The notes under the pieces are model-generated. The model had not been told where the DNA came from, did not search any database, and worked only from the letters and a program-made list of their open reading frames with translations. Both the position numbers and the translations under genes were made by a program. 64,000 bases of DNA from Diphasiastrum complanatum. Lineage: Eukaryota; Streptophyta; Lycopodiopsida; Lycopodiales; Lycopodiaceae. This document shows positions 1-11,594 of the stretch, in pieces (within the stretch, counting starts at the first letter, position 1; every line of letters starts with the position of its first letter). Location: positions 24,335,390 through 24,399,389 of the forward strand of contig CM055102.1 in NCBI GenBank assembly GCA_029204225.1, in the 5' to 3' direction.

Positions 1-285
1 TGGTAACCATCACAAGGCACAAAGTCAGCTATGTGTAGACTGAGCCACGCTATAATAGTTATATAAAAGATGCAAAAAAGTAAAGAAATTATGTTTTATG
101 GCTAAACAAGAAAATGCCAAAAATTTCAAGAGGCTGAACTCCTCTGAAAAACAATCCAATTAGCAGGTTCCAACTTACAATATTCCTGCAACTCTGCTAT
201 CCAAGAAGTTACCAACCTAAAATGTAGACTGATAACATTTAGATATGCACAGGTAATGACGCTCTAGAGTACAGAGAAGAAGTAC

Positions 286-331
286 CGATTGGAATGACTC
301 CTGCATCAGAACCACCTGATAACATGATATC
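286..331 (-). CDS. KAS2: KAS2 exon 6 (last exon in window)
   Basis: This 46-base exon encodes DIMLSGGSDAGVIPI plus one base. Borders are CTGCAG/GATATC and ATCG/GTACTT. It matches the family block that follows RGEA. The next exon is not found in positions 1-285 and must lie outside the window. Confidence 0.85.
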
Positions 332-3300
332 CTGCAGGTGCAGTAAATAGCCTTATCCAACCAACTCTGTGAAGACTATTTGTTATTCACATGTAAGTAC
401 AAAATTCAGTAGAATCTTAAAAATGTGATTTGGAAGATGATACAAAAAAGGTGAGCAGAAGAGTGGCTACATACAGCTTCACCCCTGATGATGTGATTTG
501 CAGCACTTAAAATGCAGAAATTGCTTGTGGCACAAGCAGTCGAAATGGAGTAACTTGGTCCCATCCATCCCTAACGAAAAATTATGCATTTTTATTGCAG
601 TCAAAATTCAAGCTGCCCACTGTAACTACTGCATAATAGTTTCAAGATCAAACCTAACTAGAAAACTTAGGTTGAAAGTCACCAAGTCCATGGCCAGCAT
701 TGCCGAGCCCATATTTGTCGTTGCAAATGGCACACAGAAAGGATTCATCTTTCGATATGAAATCCTCAATGCCGCAATAGCATCATTGAAGATCTGCTTG
801 TCACAAAAGTTCATGATGTAAGCACAACAACATAAATCAGTAACTGTAACCACCTTTGACAAACACAAGAGAACTTAAATGCATATGTTATGATGCTGTT
901 TCAAGTGATTTGTCCCAAAATTCTGATATACAAAATCATTGAAACTTAAGGGTGACAACAAGCACATAGCATAGACCAATATTTCCAGCAATCATTTGTA
1001 CAAAGTCTAAGTTAAGTTCGATGTGTATAGGAAAGGCTCAGTGCTGATAAGTAAGACAAGAGGAATTAGGTGACACTCTTGTATATTATTTGTGGTAAAA
1101 GTTAAGTCGGACGTTAATAGGAAAGGTTCAGTGCTGATAAATAAGACAAGGAAAATTAGGTGACACTCTTGTATATTATTTGTTCAAAAGCTATAAAGCA
1201 TTCAATCAGAGAAGTTTCTAAGCCACAGTTGAATGATTATAACAATCAAATCTCCATATCAATGTGAGATAGTAATGATTGATGTAGCAAGGCTAATATA
1301 TAGTTTCCCTCGATGCCCCAAGCAGCCTGAAGAGAGATTATATACAGAAGTTGTTACAGAATATCATCTGCCTTGTAAGCATGTTGCAGGAGCTACAGGT
1401 AGGGCACTTGGTGGACTGGAAAGGGGCACCATTTGTTTCTATTCTAGTGTGCCCTGATCCTAGTCAAATAAAGTAAGTCTTAAATTATTATAAGAAAATG
1501 ACTCTTTGAAAGCTCATGTAAAAGGTATGATTAATTTCCTCAATTTTTCTTTCCCTACTCTTCAACCACATGTCCCTTCTCAGTGGAAGCCGTATGATGG
1601 GAAACTATCACCCTCCCATTTTTAAACAAATTCCAGTCAAGAGGGCATTATACACACATATGTTCATCAATATGCATAGAAATTTTAAGCATAGTTGACG
1701 AGGCAGCTATTAGAAGCAAATTTAACCGATTCGCACCATTTTCCATCTAGGGTTACAAAGACAACTGCTGCAGCTATTCATCGAACAGACAGGATCCCTG
1801 TCATTTTAAAGAACCATCTAAGTTGATTAACATGGGACCTACTCATACTATCCATATATGAGTAGGAAGACCTCAAAGCTATCATTCAACCTATCCGTAA
1901 TCATCAAAGGCTCGATCAGGTATGACTTTGGTGTCAATAGCTCAAGCGTGGAGGGATGAGTCTAGATTGACTATATGAATGGGCAATAAGTGAGTGTTCA
2001 TCACTCGATTGACTATATGAAAGGGCAATAAGTGAGTGTTCATCACTCGATAGTGTGCAGTTACCTTATGAAGATTGAATCATAGGAATCACTACACTAA
2101 CTAAAACCAAAACTATTATCAAGGCTCCTAAGCTTGCTCAACTTTATGTAGAAAATTTGTTTAGGTTGTACAGTTTGCTGATTCCCGAACAAAATTGTCA
2201 TTGATTGTGATTCAAAGTCCATCGACAGATTCTAGCAATTGGGTTCTCAAAAAATTTGAAACGACTATTAGCCTTGGATCAACCGATCACTTGAATTGTA
2301 ATGGGCAAATTCAATGTATCAACTAGTCTATGAAAGATATGTTGCGAACATATGTTTCCAAATAATAATTAGATTGGGAAAGTACCTCCCAATGGTTGAG
2401 TTTCCATACAACAATGTATAGCACTCTACACCTGATTCAAACCTTTTATGTTAAAGTATGGCTTTCAGCATCGTTTACCAATATCCATCGAACTCAAAGA
2501 TCTGAAATTACAGCATGTAGCTAATGTTTTGCAGGATATGCAAGAAATGTTGCAAGTGGCTAAAGATAGCTTAAGAATGTTTCAATGTAGGGCTCAACTG
2601 TATGCTAATTGAAGACATTTACCGTGGGAATTTGAGGTCAAACTCCAGAGATAGGATGTATCCTAAGATACCGAAAGATTCTAAGTACTTCAAACTAGCA
2701 AATGCCATAAGCTATCTCCAAGGTGTAACGGTCCATAGAAGATTGTAGAGAGAATCAATTAGGTTGCAAACCAACTATAATCTAGATCTTCCCAAAGGGT
2801 ATAGGCGGATAATATTGATAAATGTCTATCAATTAATAAAGAACCAAGCCCCACCTATATGACCCGATGTGAGGAATAGTTAAGTTATCAAGGCTATACT
2901 TATAACAACCACAACATATTGCAAAATTGAGCATGTTATGGAAGTAGAGTCTAAGTTACACTTCTACATCGAACAAATCTACTAAATTAGGAACTACTCT
3001 TCAAAGTCCATGTAAAAATCCAAATAACCAATCAAAGAGATTGAACGACACATCAAATATGTAGGTTCAAGGGAAAAGAGTAGCGAACACTCTGGCAGAT
3101 GCAGTTCACACCAAGTCAATAGATTCCATGATTCCTAAGGACTTTGGCATGATGGCTATGATAGCACAAGCATAATGTCCCATAAGTACCTACACCACAC
3201 AATAGCAACACAAGCCGTAGAAGTCGGATGTATCATAATAGATAGATATCCTAAAATCATCAATTCCTTTGTTCACATAAAAAATCAGGTACATATAAGA

Positions 3301-6300
3301 TGTCAATCTAATAATGAAGCCTTAAGGTAGAGTTTGGCGAGCTCTCATGCAAGAATAGTAGCACATGATTCAGAGGATTTCTAGCTGCACAAGGGGAGGT
3401 AAGAATTCCAATACCACTAGATACAAATGAACCAAAAGACACAACTCTGTGAGTTCAAACACTTTTGTGCTTTGCTTTGAGATTTTTAACTACCTTAACT
3501 GCTTGTTTATCCCTCCTAACTAATTACCTTCCCTGGTCGGGACTTCAGGGACATAATACATCTTTTTCACCCACATAAGCCCATAGATGTGTCGCATTCC
3601 AAAACACAGTGTTCCGATCGTGTTCCAAAATTTTAGGTTGTTATGGAGTGGAATGTGGTTTTCTTTTTTGTTTTGGGTTTCTTGCATAGATTTTTTTAGG
3701 TAAAAGTTCAAAAACACAATGATACGTATTAGGTGTTAGGAATAGTAAATAATACAATTGCATCAAAACCAAGTTTGCTTTGCTACATTTTTTAAACACG
3801 CAAAGCATTGAATAACATTGAATGGCCCTTGTATATCTAAACTCTATGGTTATGGGACCGATATCCATGCACCTAGAACACGTTTTGACAGATTCTTTAG
3901 TCTTGTTCGGAATTCTTCTACCGAGTTGTACCTTGTTGCACATCATGGAAGGCATTATGGTCTTTTACACATACAAAACGAGCAATTACTGAAGCAAGCT
4001 TAGTCCAAACTCCGAAGTGATAAAACTCAATCCTTGTGAGGATTGATTTCCTCTCTTGGTAGCACTCCTTCCTCAACACTCTAGACTTTTAGCATGCGAG
4101 CTTTGGCCTTGATATCACTAAGAAGGCATCACAAGGAGTCACTAACTCGACATAGATCAGTTGCGTACAATAGAATTCCCTAACCAACTACTACTCCTAG
4201 TTTACATGTCATCTAATGGTTTTACTTGCTATACATGAAAAAATATAGGTTCTTTTTTATGTTTTTTTATTTTATTATTTTCGTTCAGACATCCCGGAAC
4301 ACTCTGTCCCCCGGAACGTCGTTCCGATGCAACATAGCATTAGCCTCACATTGATTTCTAGTCAGTGAATGCCCTACTAATAATTACTCTCATGTAAAAG
4401 TAGCTGGTTCATGGTGTCAGTGGTATAGTACTGAGTTTAGTTTTAAAAAATGGCAACTACAAGGGGTCAAATGGTAAATTTGAGATAGGTGAAGTATAAG
4501 GTTGTCAAAAATAGCATTTTTCCCATGCAGTCCAACTTCAAAGAAACGTAGATTAAGCCAGTATCCATGACTTAAGGGCCATAGGTGAAATTCAGCTCCA
4601 TAAGGCATAAACTTTAGAAATTGAAAAACTTGACAATCACCTTTATGAGGTTACCAGCTAGCCTTTTATTAAGGATTAAAATTCCATAACATGCTTTCTT
4701 TATGACTACAATATTGACTTAACAAATACATCTTGCAGAATATCATAGCAGAAAGAACCAACCATTAGCAAAAGAAAAGTCCCTAAAACAAAGAAAATGA
4801 GTCCATGTGATCTACACAGGAGAGAATGCTCTCGGATTCAAAGTAGTAGAAGACCTATATTCACAAGACAAAAGATGTGAGGAAAAACTTAATACTTTTG
4901 TAAACTTTTGACAGGAAGTCGGAGAGTACCTGCATGCCTCCCAAAGCTGATCCTATGAGCACGCCACACTTTCCTTTATCTAGTTCCTTCATAACGTCAA
5001 GAGTAATCCCAGCATCTGCTACAGCTTTTTTCCCTGCTGTAAGAAGGTAAAGCATGAACTTATCCATGCGCTTTGAAAACTTTGGAGATACCCAACCGTC
5101 ACTCGAAAATGATTTGATCTCGCCAGCAATTCTCTGCACATTGATAATGCAACATACCAGTAAAGTTGATCCTGCAATAGGTCCGAAAAACTGTAAAGTC
5201 ACATCTAAAAAGAGTACCAATGAATGACAGACTGCAGAGAGCAAAATAGAACCTCGTCGAAAATATATTGAAAGAGGCCGCTAAATCATAGCATTGTCAA
5301 GATGATACAGGGAATATCACCAAATACTTGGGTGGGTAACCTACCGTTGGGAAATCCTCACAGTTGAAATTCTCAATCTCTGTTATGCCACTCTTTCCTT
5401 CCAAAAGATTATTGTAGAACATCTCGGGTTCGTCGCCAAGGCACGACACGATGCCCATACCTGTAACTACTACCCTCCTATCTTTAGTCAATGTTTTCTT
5501 TCTTTCAGTAGGTTCTCGTAGAGGTTGTACAGCAATTGCCAAAGCTTTCCCTGAAAAAAATTAGCTATCATTCTTAGCTAATGGACAATTTGCATTCACA
5601 AACCTTAAAAACTAAGAACCAGTTATAAAAGCAAAGCATCCACGTCATCTTCACAGTCGCTAGTCAACCTTCAAGGAGTCAGGAATCTTTGCAGTATGGC
5701 CCTAAAAAGTCAGAATGTCCATGTCGTAACTGAGGACAGAATAAGTTAAAAGGACAAGAGGCACCAACTAAACAAAGGCCAAAGGACCACGACAACATAT
5801 GGACAAGCCTTTATTTCAGAATAAAGGATTTTCTTGAATGTTTGAACTGAAATGGAAATCCAATCCACAGTGGAGAAGGCCCCTCCATATCATATACATG
5901 CCCAGTATGCCATTAAAGTTTAAATTTAGACAGTAACAGGCCCGTAAAGTCCTTTTTACTGTCAGTATTTTGTTCCTTCGGTAGATTAACTCACTGTAAA
6001 GAATAATGCGAAGAATTTGACCACACATCTTAGGATTGTTCTTTACAACAGTAGATAGATCTTATGTTCAACCTTTACATAAGGGAATGGTCCTTCTAGT
6101 GATCTTTACGGGTTGTAAGGGTTCGTTTGTGAAGTTACAGTAAGCCCGTCAGGTGAGATGTAATTTCAAAAATTACCCGAACAACCAAGTAAATAGAAAG
6201 ACCATTTTCCTATACATTATAGTTGTGCAGATTGCTTGCAAGAAAGAAAACTCGTTAGAAAAGTCTGCTCTTACCTGTAAAAGTACATCACGGTATAGCT

Positions 6301-7072
6301 GCCTTGCAGGCACTTAAAAGTATCCATAAACAACAAAATGAAGCAGGGATTGCTTCCTGAAATGTACCGTTAGTCGTAATTACATGCTTCTTAATCAGAA
6401 AGCATTGGCATGGACATAACAGATCCTGAGCATCATACGATGATGATCACCACCAGCAAGAAACGTTTTCGTTTCTTTAGTATTGACAAGTTACATCAGA
6501 TATCTGGGATGATGATCGCCAGCATTAACAAATGCTATCTGTTTCCGTAATATTGACAGAAGTTACAGATTTATGAGAAGGAGGACAGTGCAGGGGAGGG
6601 GATGCATGATTACATTTTAAATTCTCCTAGAAACGAGTCACATTTCCTCTGTTTGACAGCAGGAATTAACCTTGGCAGTGTAAATACCTTGAGCTGCAGT
6701 CTTTGGATGCCGTCGAGCTGCTCGGATTGGTTTTGATCCAAGTGCCGTGACACTTTGCCCAAATAAGGGCGTCCAACTAGCACTTTGGTATTCCGGGCAT
6801 GCTTCAAACGATAGACACGATCCTAATTCGAAAAGGCCCGATCCACATAATCCAACCAGACTTCCAACATGTCCTGTCGAATAACTACAAACAAGAGAAG
6901 TCCTGCCATTCAGAGCTCCCTGTGCAGTGCGGGACTTTCTTCTAAATCTTCTCCTGGACATGTTTTGCCTGCTGCTCGGTTCTTCCCCAGATATGCCCGC
7001 CACGGTCCTAGACATATAAGCGGCAATAAGCCAACTATAAAAGGGAGCAGCAGCAGCCCCTGAAAGCGCCAT
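286..7072 (-). CDS. KAS2: Beta-ketoacyl-ACP synthase II, plastid (5' six exons, gene continues off left edge)
   Basis: This enzyme condenses malonyl-ACP with palmitoyl-ACP in the plastid stroma, making the C18 chain of the fatty acid pathway. I see six coding exons on the minus strand: 7072-6688, 5550-5345, 5133-4930, 793-683, 570-475 and 331-286. Every junction has GT/AG borders and the reading frame is kept throughout. Together they encode about 350 residues: a Ser/Arg-rich transit peptide, then RRVVVTGMG, the KAS2-type stretches RIAGEIKSF and KRMDKFMLYLLTAGKKA, and the nucleophile cysteine in STACATSN. The two catalytic histidines and the C-terminus would lie left of position 1. KAS II rather than KAS I is chosen because exon 3 and the N-terminus match the KAS II type. 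Intron 3 is unusually long (4136 bp) and repeat-filled. No premature stop is visible in the exons, so the gene looks functional. Confidence 0.95.
475..570 (-). CDS. KAS2: KAS2 exon 5: active-site cysteine
   Basis: This 96-base exon (32 codons) encodes GWMGPSYSIS, then TACATSNFCIL and ANHIIRGEA. The cysteine of STACATSN is the acyl-accepting nucleophile of the condensing-enzyme family. Borders are GTTAG/GGATGG and GCT/GTATGT. Confidence 0.93.
683..793 (-). CDS. KAS2: KAS2 exon 4
   Basis: The exon has 111 bases (37 codons), from IFNDAIAALRISYRK to NMGSAMLAMDL. It is bounded by AAGCAG/ATCTTC and TTG/GTGACT. Its sequence continues directly from exon 3 (GGMQ) despite 4.1 kb of intervening DNA. 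Confidence 0.94.
1011..1183. repeat. Tandem duplication, ~83 bp unit x2, period ~90
   Basis: Copies run 1011-1093 and 1101-1183. Both contain GGTGACACTCTTGTATATTA and the block AGTGCTGATAA. They differ by scattered substitutions. Confidence 0.85.
1965..2048. repeat. Tandem duplication, 42 bp unit x2
   Basis: Units 1965-2006 and 2007-2048 share GGGCAATAAGTGAGTGTTCA and are nearly identical. Confidence 0.85.
2330..2870 (+). pseudogene. Decayed Ty3/gypsy integrase C-terminal relic in KAS2 intron
   Basis: Translating across many stops and frameshifts gives fragments of the gypsy integrase tail: an FxYNN-like piece near 2400, a block resembling the DMQEMLQVAKDSLR helix near 2530-2575, an FEVK-like piece near 2630, and a block like the conserved VAYKL-LP segment near 2710-2800. 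It is old and non-functional. Its outer limits are unclear and it may reach from about 1700 to 3400. Confidence 0.5.
4930..5133 (-). CDS. KAS2: KAS2 exon 3
   Basis: The exon is exactly 204 bases (68 codons), from RIAGEIKSFS to GVLIGSALGGMQ. Acceptor GTGCAG/AGAATT and donor CAG/GTACTC are canonical. It carries the KAS II signature KRMDKFMLYLLTAGKKA. The following intron is 4136 bp. Confidence 0.95.
5345..5550 (-). CDS. KAS2: KAS2 exon 2: start of the ketoacyl-synthase domain
   Basis: The acceptor is a T-rich tract ending in CAG before 5550. The exon encodes RRVVVTGMGIVSCLGDEPE and ends at FPT with donor ACG/GTAGG. It joins exon 3 in phase 0, giving the conserved FPTRIAGEI sequence. Confidence 0.93.
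6688..7072 (-). CDS. KAS2: KAS2 exon 1: start codon and transit peptide
   Basis: The ATG at 7072-7070 opens 128 codons plus one base. The N-terminus (PFYSWLIAAYMS, then an Arg-rich SRRRFRRKSR stretch) has the hydroxylated and basic composition of a plastid transit peptide and resembles KAS II leaders. The donor is CAAG/GTATTT at 6688/6687 (phase 1). A second GT at about 6669 was rejected because it breaks the frame into exon 2. Confidence 0.88.
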
Positions 7073-7098
7073 ACTTGCTGTGATATACAGTAAAGCTT

Positions 7099-7531
7099 GG
7101 TAACGAATCTATTAATCATCCAGTGCTGGCTTGTGCGACATATTCGAAAGCTATTGGCAGCATCAAGCATGCATGGTGGATATTCAAAACAAGTGGCGAA
7201 AAGCTTCGTTCTCCAGATCTTGTTCAGAGGCTTAGTGATGCAATGAAGACACTGAAATAAGTGAGGCGATTTCCATAAAGACCTCTTTCAATGAGCCAAA
7301 AGCGTGATAAGTTGGTGATATATCTAAACGAATCTATTGATCATCCAACCAGGCTTCTGCAACATATTCACAAGACATTGACAGCATCAACAAGCATGCA
7401 GGAAGGATATTCAAGACTAGTGGCGAGAAGCTTCAGTTTCCAGATCTTGTCGAGAAGCTTCATGAATCCTATGAAGACATTAAAATAAGTGAGCCGATTT
7501 CCATAATGGCCAGTTTCAAGCAGCCAAAAAG
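7099..7531. repeat. Tandem duplication (~205 bp x2) just upstream of the KAS2 start codon
   Basis: Copy A (about 7099-7303) and copy B (about 7325-7531) share AACGAATCTATT, AGCATGCA, CCAGATCTTGT, GATTTCCATAA and GCCAAAA blocks in the same order. They begin about 30 bp upstream of the KAS2 ATG, so they belong to its 5' UTR or proximal promoter. No clear TATA box could be assigned. Confidence 0.8.
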
Positions 7532-8817
7532 CAAAGCAGAGCAAACAAATACGAAACTGAATCCAACCGCTTCAGACGATGGATCGTAATAATGCATCAC
7601 CATCCCGTTCTAACGCATTACTGCATTTCCTCGTCGATCTTCTGATAAAAGGAATTGCATCTCCATTAGCTCTCTCTATCTCATGCTAAGGCTTAACGAG
7701 AAAGAAAGAGAAGAGCGAGATGGCAGAGACTTTCTTCGTATCGAGAAAAGCGAGGCAGATGGAAGCGCTTCCTCCCGTGGCCACAGCGCCTCCGTTGGTT
7801 CCAACGCAAGTTTGGAGCCGACTTGGAAGCGCTTCCTCCTGCATTTGTGGCATCGTGACACTTTTGATTTAAACACTACACCGTTCGATATTTTCACGAA
7901 GTTTTGCCACGTGTAAATAATCCACCGCTCACGGCTGTACAAGTCTCAGTTTTGACGCGTGGCTAGCATCCGAGTGGGCGGGCCGACGAAAAGGATCCAT
8001 CGGTGGTGGCGGCTGCGAGGTAACCAGAGGTGGAGAATCAAAGCTGGACCCTAGCCACTAGCCCGCGCTATATCATTTGATTTTGGAAATTTAATATCCC
8101 TTGGGTGGATGATGGTTCCTTTGCTTTTCGAATTTGAACCAGATCCAACCCTCCTTGAAATGGTCATCTGGTTATTGTTATTGCGCGGAGACGTGTATTC
8201 CCAATCTCAACTGTGAATGCAAGTTAGATCCTGCTCTCATCCAAGGGTGACGGAGAGCTCATGCCTCTGTCATATTCATCATTCATGAACTCTCCATCAC
8301 CCTTGGATGAGAGTGGAAACTAGCCTACGTCTGCGCCTCAGATTACAAAATACATTCCTCCCATGGTGCTTGGCGGCCTCATCCAAGGGTTGGTGGCTCA
8401 CGGCGCTTGCGGACCTATCCAAGGGTAGTGGGGACCTCACATCATATGTGACGGCATGCACACTTGCATGAGACTAAAGCCCAAGCTGTAATGTTCTGCA
8501 TGTTTGGAAATATGTTGAGATTCACTCAGTTGATGCCATTTGAAAAGCCTAAATTCAAAAGCTAGAGACTAGTCACCCATTATACGTATGTATCGTTACA
8601 TATCGTTGAATGTCCCACAATTTTTAAACATGGTGAACAAAACAGGTGTCCATAGTTTGGAAAGGTTATTGAAACCTCTCTTTCTTAATAGTTTTGGAAG
8701 TAAAACATACTCTTTTTCAACAAGTTCTAAAAGTTTAAAATTGACGGTGATGATTTTGAAAAACTACAGTGGTTCCGATAGAGAGATGGAATTGCCCCTA
8801 AACCACTTAGTTGTCTT
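7532..8817. other. Intergenic, no gene recognised
   Basis: I find no coding similarity here. Short open frames on both strands near 7676-7942 lack any family signature. The stretch holds the hairpin at 8234-8313. Confidence 0.5.
8234..8313. repeat. Hairpin-forming inverted repeat (30 bp arms)
   Basis: Arm 8234-8263 (CTCTCATCCAAGGGTGACGG...) is complementary to 8284-8313 with about two mismatches and a 20 bp loop. Two further partial ATCCAAGGG copies follow at 8380 and 8416. It may be a small MITE or foldback element; no target duplication was identified. Confidence 0.75.
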
Positions 8818-9281
8818 TATCACAAGCCAGTCTCTCCAAGCTCGTGAATCCTAGAAGCCGGTGTGCAGAATGAACCTCCCAACCATAGGCACCCCCTCCT
8901 TGAGTCCTTCTACCTACTATTCCCGTCAACTGGCACATGGCATCCACCTGTGGTTGGTCAGTCCACTTGGCATGCCTGGCCCCTGTGACCTGTGAATACT
9001 GAGTGACTTCGTGCCCCGCCAAAGACCTGTGACCCTCTTGGTCACCCCGACTACTTGTCGGCCAGCATCTCGTCACTGACGGCTAGGGTCACGACGGTCA
9101 AGACACACCGCGTCTCTGACAACTTGTCAGGCGGCCACACCGGGTCACTACTCATGACGCACCGATCCCAACTTGGGACAGATGTCCTCGTCGGTCACCG
9201 ACCCTTGCCAATACTAGGCCTCAGGCCCTTTGGTAACCGATCGTGCCAAGGTCATGATAGAGTCGTAACTGGACTCTAACA
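8818..9281 (-). repeat. LTR (3') of gypsy C, 464 bp
   Basis: On the minus strand the LTR starts TGTTAGAGTCC at 9281 and ends near TGTGATA at 8818. It matches the split LTR at 31778-32177 plus 38417-38486 (470 bp) over its whole length. The flank AAGAC differs by two transitions from the GAAAC that precedes the other LTR, so a decayed target duplication is possible. Confidence 0.85.
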
Positions 9282-9282
9282 A

Positions 9283-9296
9283 TCCTTCCCTCCTCT
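9283..9296 (-). other. Polypurine tract of gypsy C
   Basis: The minus-strand run GAGGAGGGAAGGA sits immediately before the LTR start, the expected plus-strand primer position. Confidence 0.7.
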
Positions 9297-9302
9297 GGCA
9301 AG

Positions 9303-11590
9303 TCATCGGTCCTCGATGACAAACTCTGGGTAAGACTTTTGCAACGCCTGTCGCGTCTCCCAAGTGGCATCTGACAAAGGATGCCCTTTCCAAGTTACTA
9401 GATACTCTTGAAGGAGACGATTTCGCAATCGTCGCTCCCTTTGATTAAGGATTCTGTCTGGCCCATAACTTGTGGTGTCTTTCTCCTCAAGAGACACTAG
9501 ACCTTCCACCAGGCTATCGCCATCGTGCAAACATCTCTTCAGTTTGCTAACATGGAATACTGGATGCACCTTGCATCCTACATGTAGCTTTAGCTTATAA
9601 GCTACTTGGCTCACCTTCTTAATAATCAACCATGTTCCACAATACCTAGGAGATAACTTGGCGCACTTTCCTGTGCGTAGCACCTTCGACTTCGAAGGGA
9701 CTAATAAATACACCCAATCTCCATTCTCAAATTCCCGATAGGTACAATTCTCACGAGCATAACTCTTTGCCCTAGCTATAGCTTTGGACAAGTTATCTCG
9801 TGCCAACTCTAGCTTCTGCTGCATCTGAGCCAAAAACTCTACAGCACTAGGTACCCTATGCGGAATCTCTATGATTGCAGGACTTAGTGGCCTGAAACCA
9901 TAATTGAGCTCAAATGGACTCAATCCAGTGGACGCATGTCTCTTATCATTGTACGTGAACTCCAATAGCGGTAAATGCTTTACCTAGTCTATTTGCATAC
10001 TACTCACATATGCCCTAAGCATATCTTTCAAGATCTGATTCACTTGCCCTATCTGACCATCCGTCTGAGGATGCTCAGAGCTACTCATCCGCAACTGTGT
10101 TCCCAGCTTGGCGAACACCTCAATCCAGAAATTTCCCGTAAACTTGGGATCCTTGTCAAAAACTATGGACTTCGGAAGACCATGTAACCTGACAATGTTC
10201 TGAATAAACAACTCAGCCACTTGCGGAGCTGTGACCTTCTTGGTCGTTGCGATGAAATGAGCCACCTTGTAAAACCTATCTACCACTACCATAACGGAAT
10301 GAATCCATTATGGGTCTTGGGTAGCCCAACAATAAAATCCATAGAGATGCTTTCCCACCTTCCTGTAGGTATCTCAAGTGGATGTAGCAAGCCAGGAGGA
10401 CTTACTCTCTCGGCCTTGTTCACCTGACAAGTCGTGCAACGCTGGACGTACTCTCTTACATCCCGCTGCAATCGTGGCCAAAAATAATGCCTTCTCAAAA
10501 GCTCACTGGTCTTATCAATACCAGGGTGTCCTACGTAGAGACTATCATGGCATTCATGAAGTATCTTACGACGAAGATCCTTCATGTCTGGCATGAAAAC
10601 TCTTCCATTTCTCAATAACATACCATCCTTCACGGTGTACGTTAGATATGTACTAGTGTGTACCTCTACGGAAGCGACAACCTCGACTGACTCTTCTGTT
10701 TGGTCGACTACCTTGCGCGCATTAGGCCACACACATTGACAATGTGGGTCCTTTTCTTGAGCTTTCTTAATCTCCTCCCTGAGACCACTGTCAACCACAA
10801 TAGAGCTCATCTGATGCAGTATACGCGATAGTGCATCAGCGGCCACATTTTTCTTCCCTCTTTGGAAGCAAATTTCCAAATGGAATTCATGCATCAGCTT
10901 GGCCCACCGAGCTTGGCGGCCCTTCAAATCTGGCTGAGTGCAAAAATACCTTAAAGTATGATGATCTATGTACACATAAAACTCGACGCCATATAAATAA
11001 TGTCTCCAAAACTTGAGCGCATGTATAATCGCATACAACTCTTGATCGTGTGTAGAATATCTTTGTTGGGCTGGTGTCAACTTCTTACTCTCAAAGGCTA
11101 CTGGTCTACCCTCTTGGCTCAACACTGCACCTACGACAATGCCACTTGCATCTGTCTCTAGGTCAAAAGGTTTTTGGGTATCCACAATCTTGAGAACTGG
11201 TGGAGTCGTGGCCACAGACTCCTTCAAGTTCTCAAAACGTTGTTAAGCTTCAGCACCCCATCGAACCACTGTGTTGTTTTTCCTTAACTGGTCCGTTAAA
11301 GGAGCAGCTATCCAAGAATAATTCCTAACAAACCGCCGGTAGAACTTACAAAAGCCTAAGAAAGACTGTACTTAGCGTATATCGACAGGCCTCGGCCACT
11401 TCTTAACCACAATCACCTTGGCTGGGTCAACCGAAATACCCTCAGCTGTCACTACGTGACCCAAATACTTGACACGAGTCTTACACAACTCTGTCATCTG
11501 AGCATTGGCATACAAGACAGAAGCTTGTAACTTGCCCAAAACGGTCTTGAGATGAACCTCATGCTCCTCAACTACTTTACTAAAAACCAA
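9303..11590 (-). pseudogene. Gypsy C pol: RT C-terminus, RNase H, integrase, chromodomain
   Basis: Minus-strand frames 11590-11372, 11227-10286, 10292-9984 and 9965-9303 form one broken polyprotein. The RT C-terminal part (KYLGHVVTAEGI) leads to RNase H with its acidic motifs (ETDASG, HDQELYAI, YIDHHTLRY). The integrase follows, with an H-x-H-C-x2-C zinc finger (HECHDSLYVGHPG ... CTTC) and the first two acids (SMDF, FDKDP). The third catalytic acid, normally in QTERVN, reads QIGQVN, so the DDE triad is lost. The tail holds a chromodomain (YLVTWKGHPLSDATWE), which in chromoviruses reads histone marks to direct insertion. At least two in-frame stops (near 11372 and 11245), another at 9978 and a frameshift near 10290 show it is dead. 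Confidence 0.92.
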
Positions 11591-11594
11591 TCTG
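11586..11594. other. Rearrangement junction: gypsy C / copia B (left)
   Basis: Left of about 11590 the sequence is gypsy C RT on the minus strand. From about 11592 it is the RNase H tail of copia B on the plus strand (DIFTKALSKEKF). The two families are unrelated and the switch is within a few bases. It pairs with the junction near 39240. Confidence 0.8.

Larger units (their letters stand above)
794..4929 (-). other. KAS2: KAS2 intron 3 (4.1 kb, repeat-filled)
   Basis: This interval separates two precisely joined coding exons. It contains two small tandem duplications and a decayed gypsy integrase relic. Nothing else in it is recognisable as a gene. Confidence 0.85.
8818..11590 (-). mobile_element. 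Ty3/gypsy chromovirus C, 3' half (RT end to 3' LTR)
   Basis: Read on the minus strand from 11590: end of reverse transcriptase, RNase H, integrase with HHCC finger, chromodomain, purine tract, then the 3' LTR ending at 8818. The RT begins abruptly at the LVFSK motif, just after where the catalytic DD would be, and is joined to copia sequence. The matching 5' half is on the plus strand at 31778-39240. Confidence 0.92.

Noticed and set aside
6638..6687. Extension of KAS2 exon 1 to the stop at 6638
   Set aside because: The donor at 6688/6687 keeps the frame into exon 2; the extension is intronic.
7676..7942. Overlapping open frames on both strands upstream of KAS2
   Set aside because: Composition is low-complexity and neither strand shows a family motif; probably chance.
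9055..9279. Plus-strand open frame, repeated on the minus strand at 31780-32004
   Set aside because: Both are readings of the same gypsy C LTR, not a conserved protein.
10378..11016. Plus-strand frames opposite gypsy C pol
   Set aside because: They are antisense shadows of a clear RT/RNase H/integrase reading on the minus strand.
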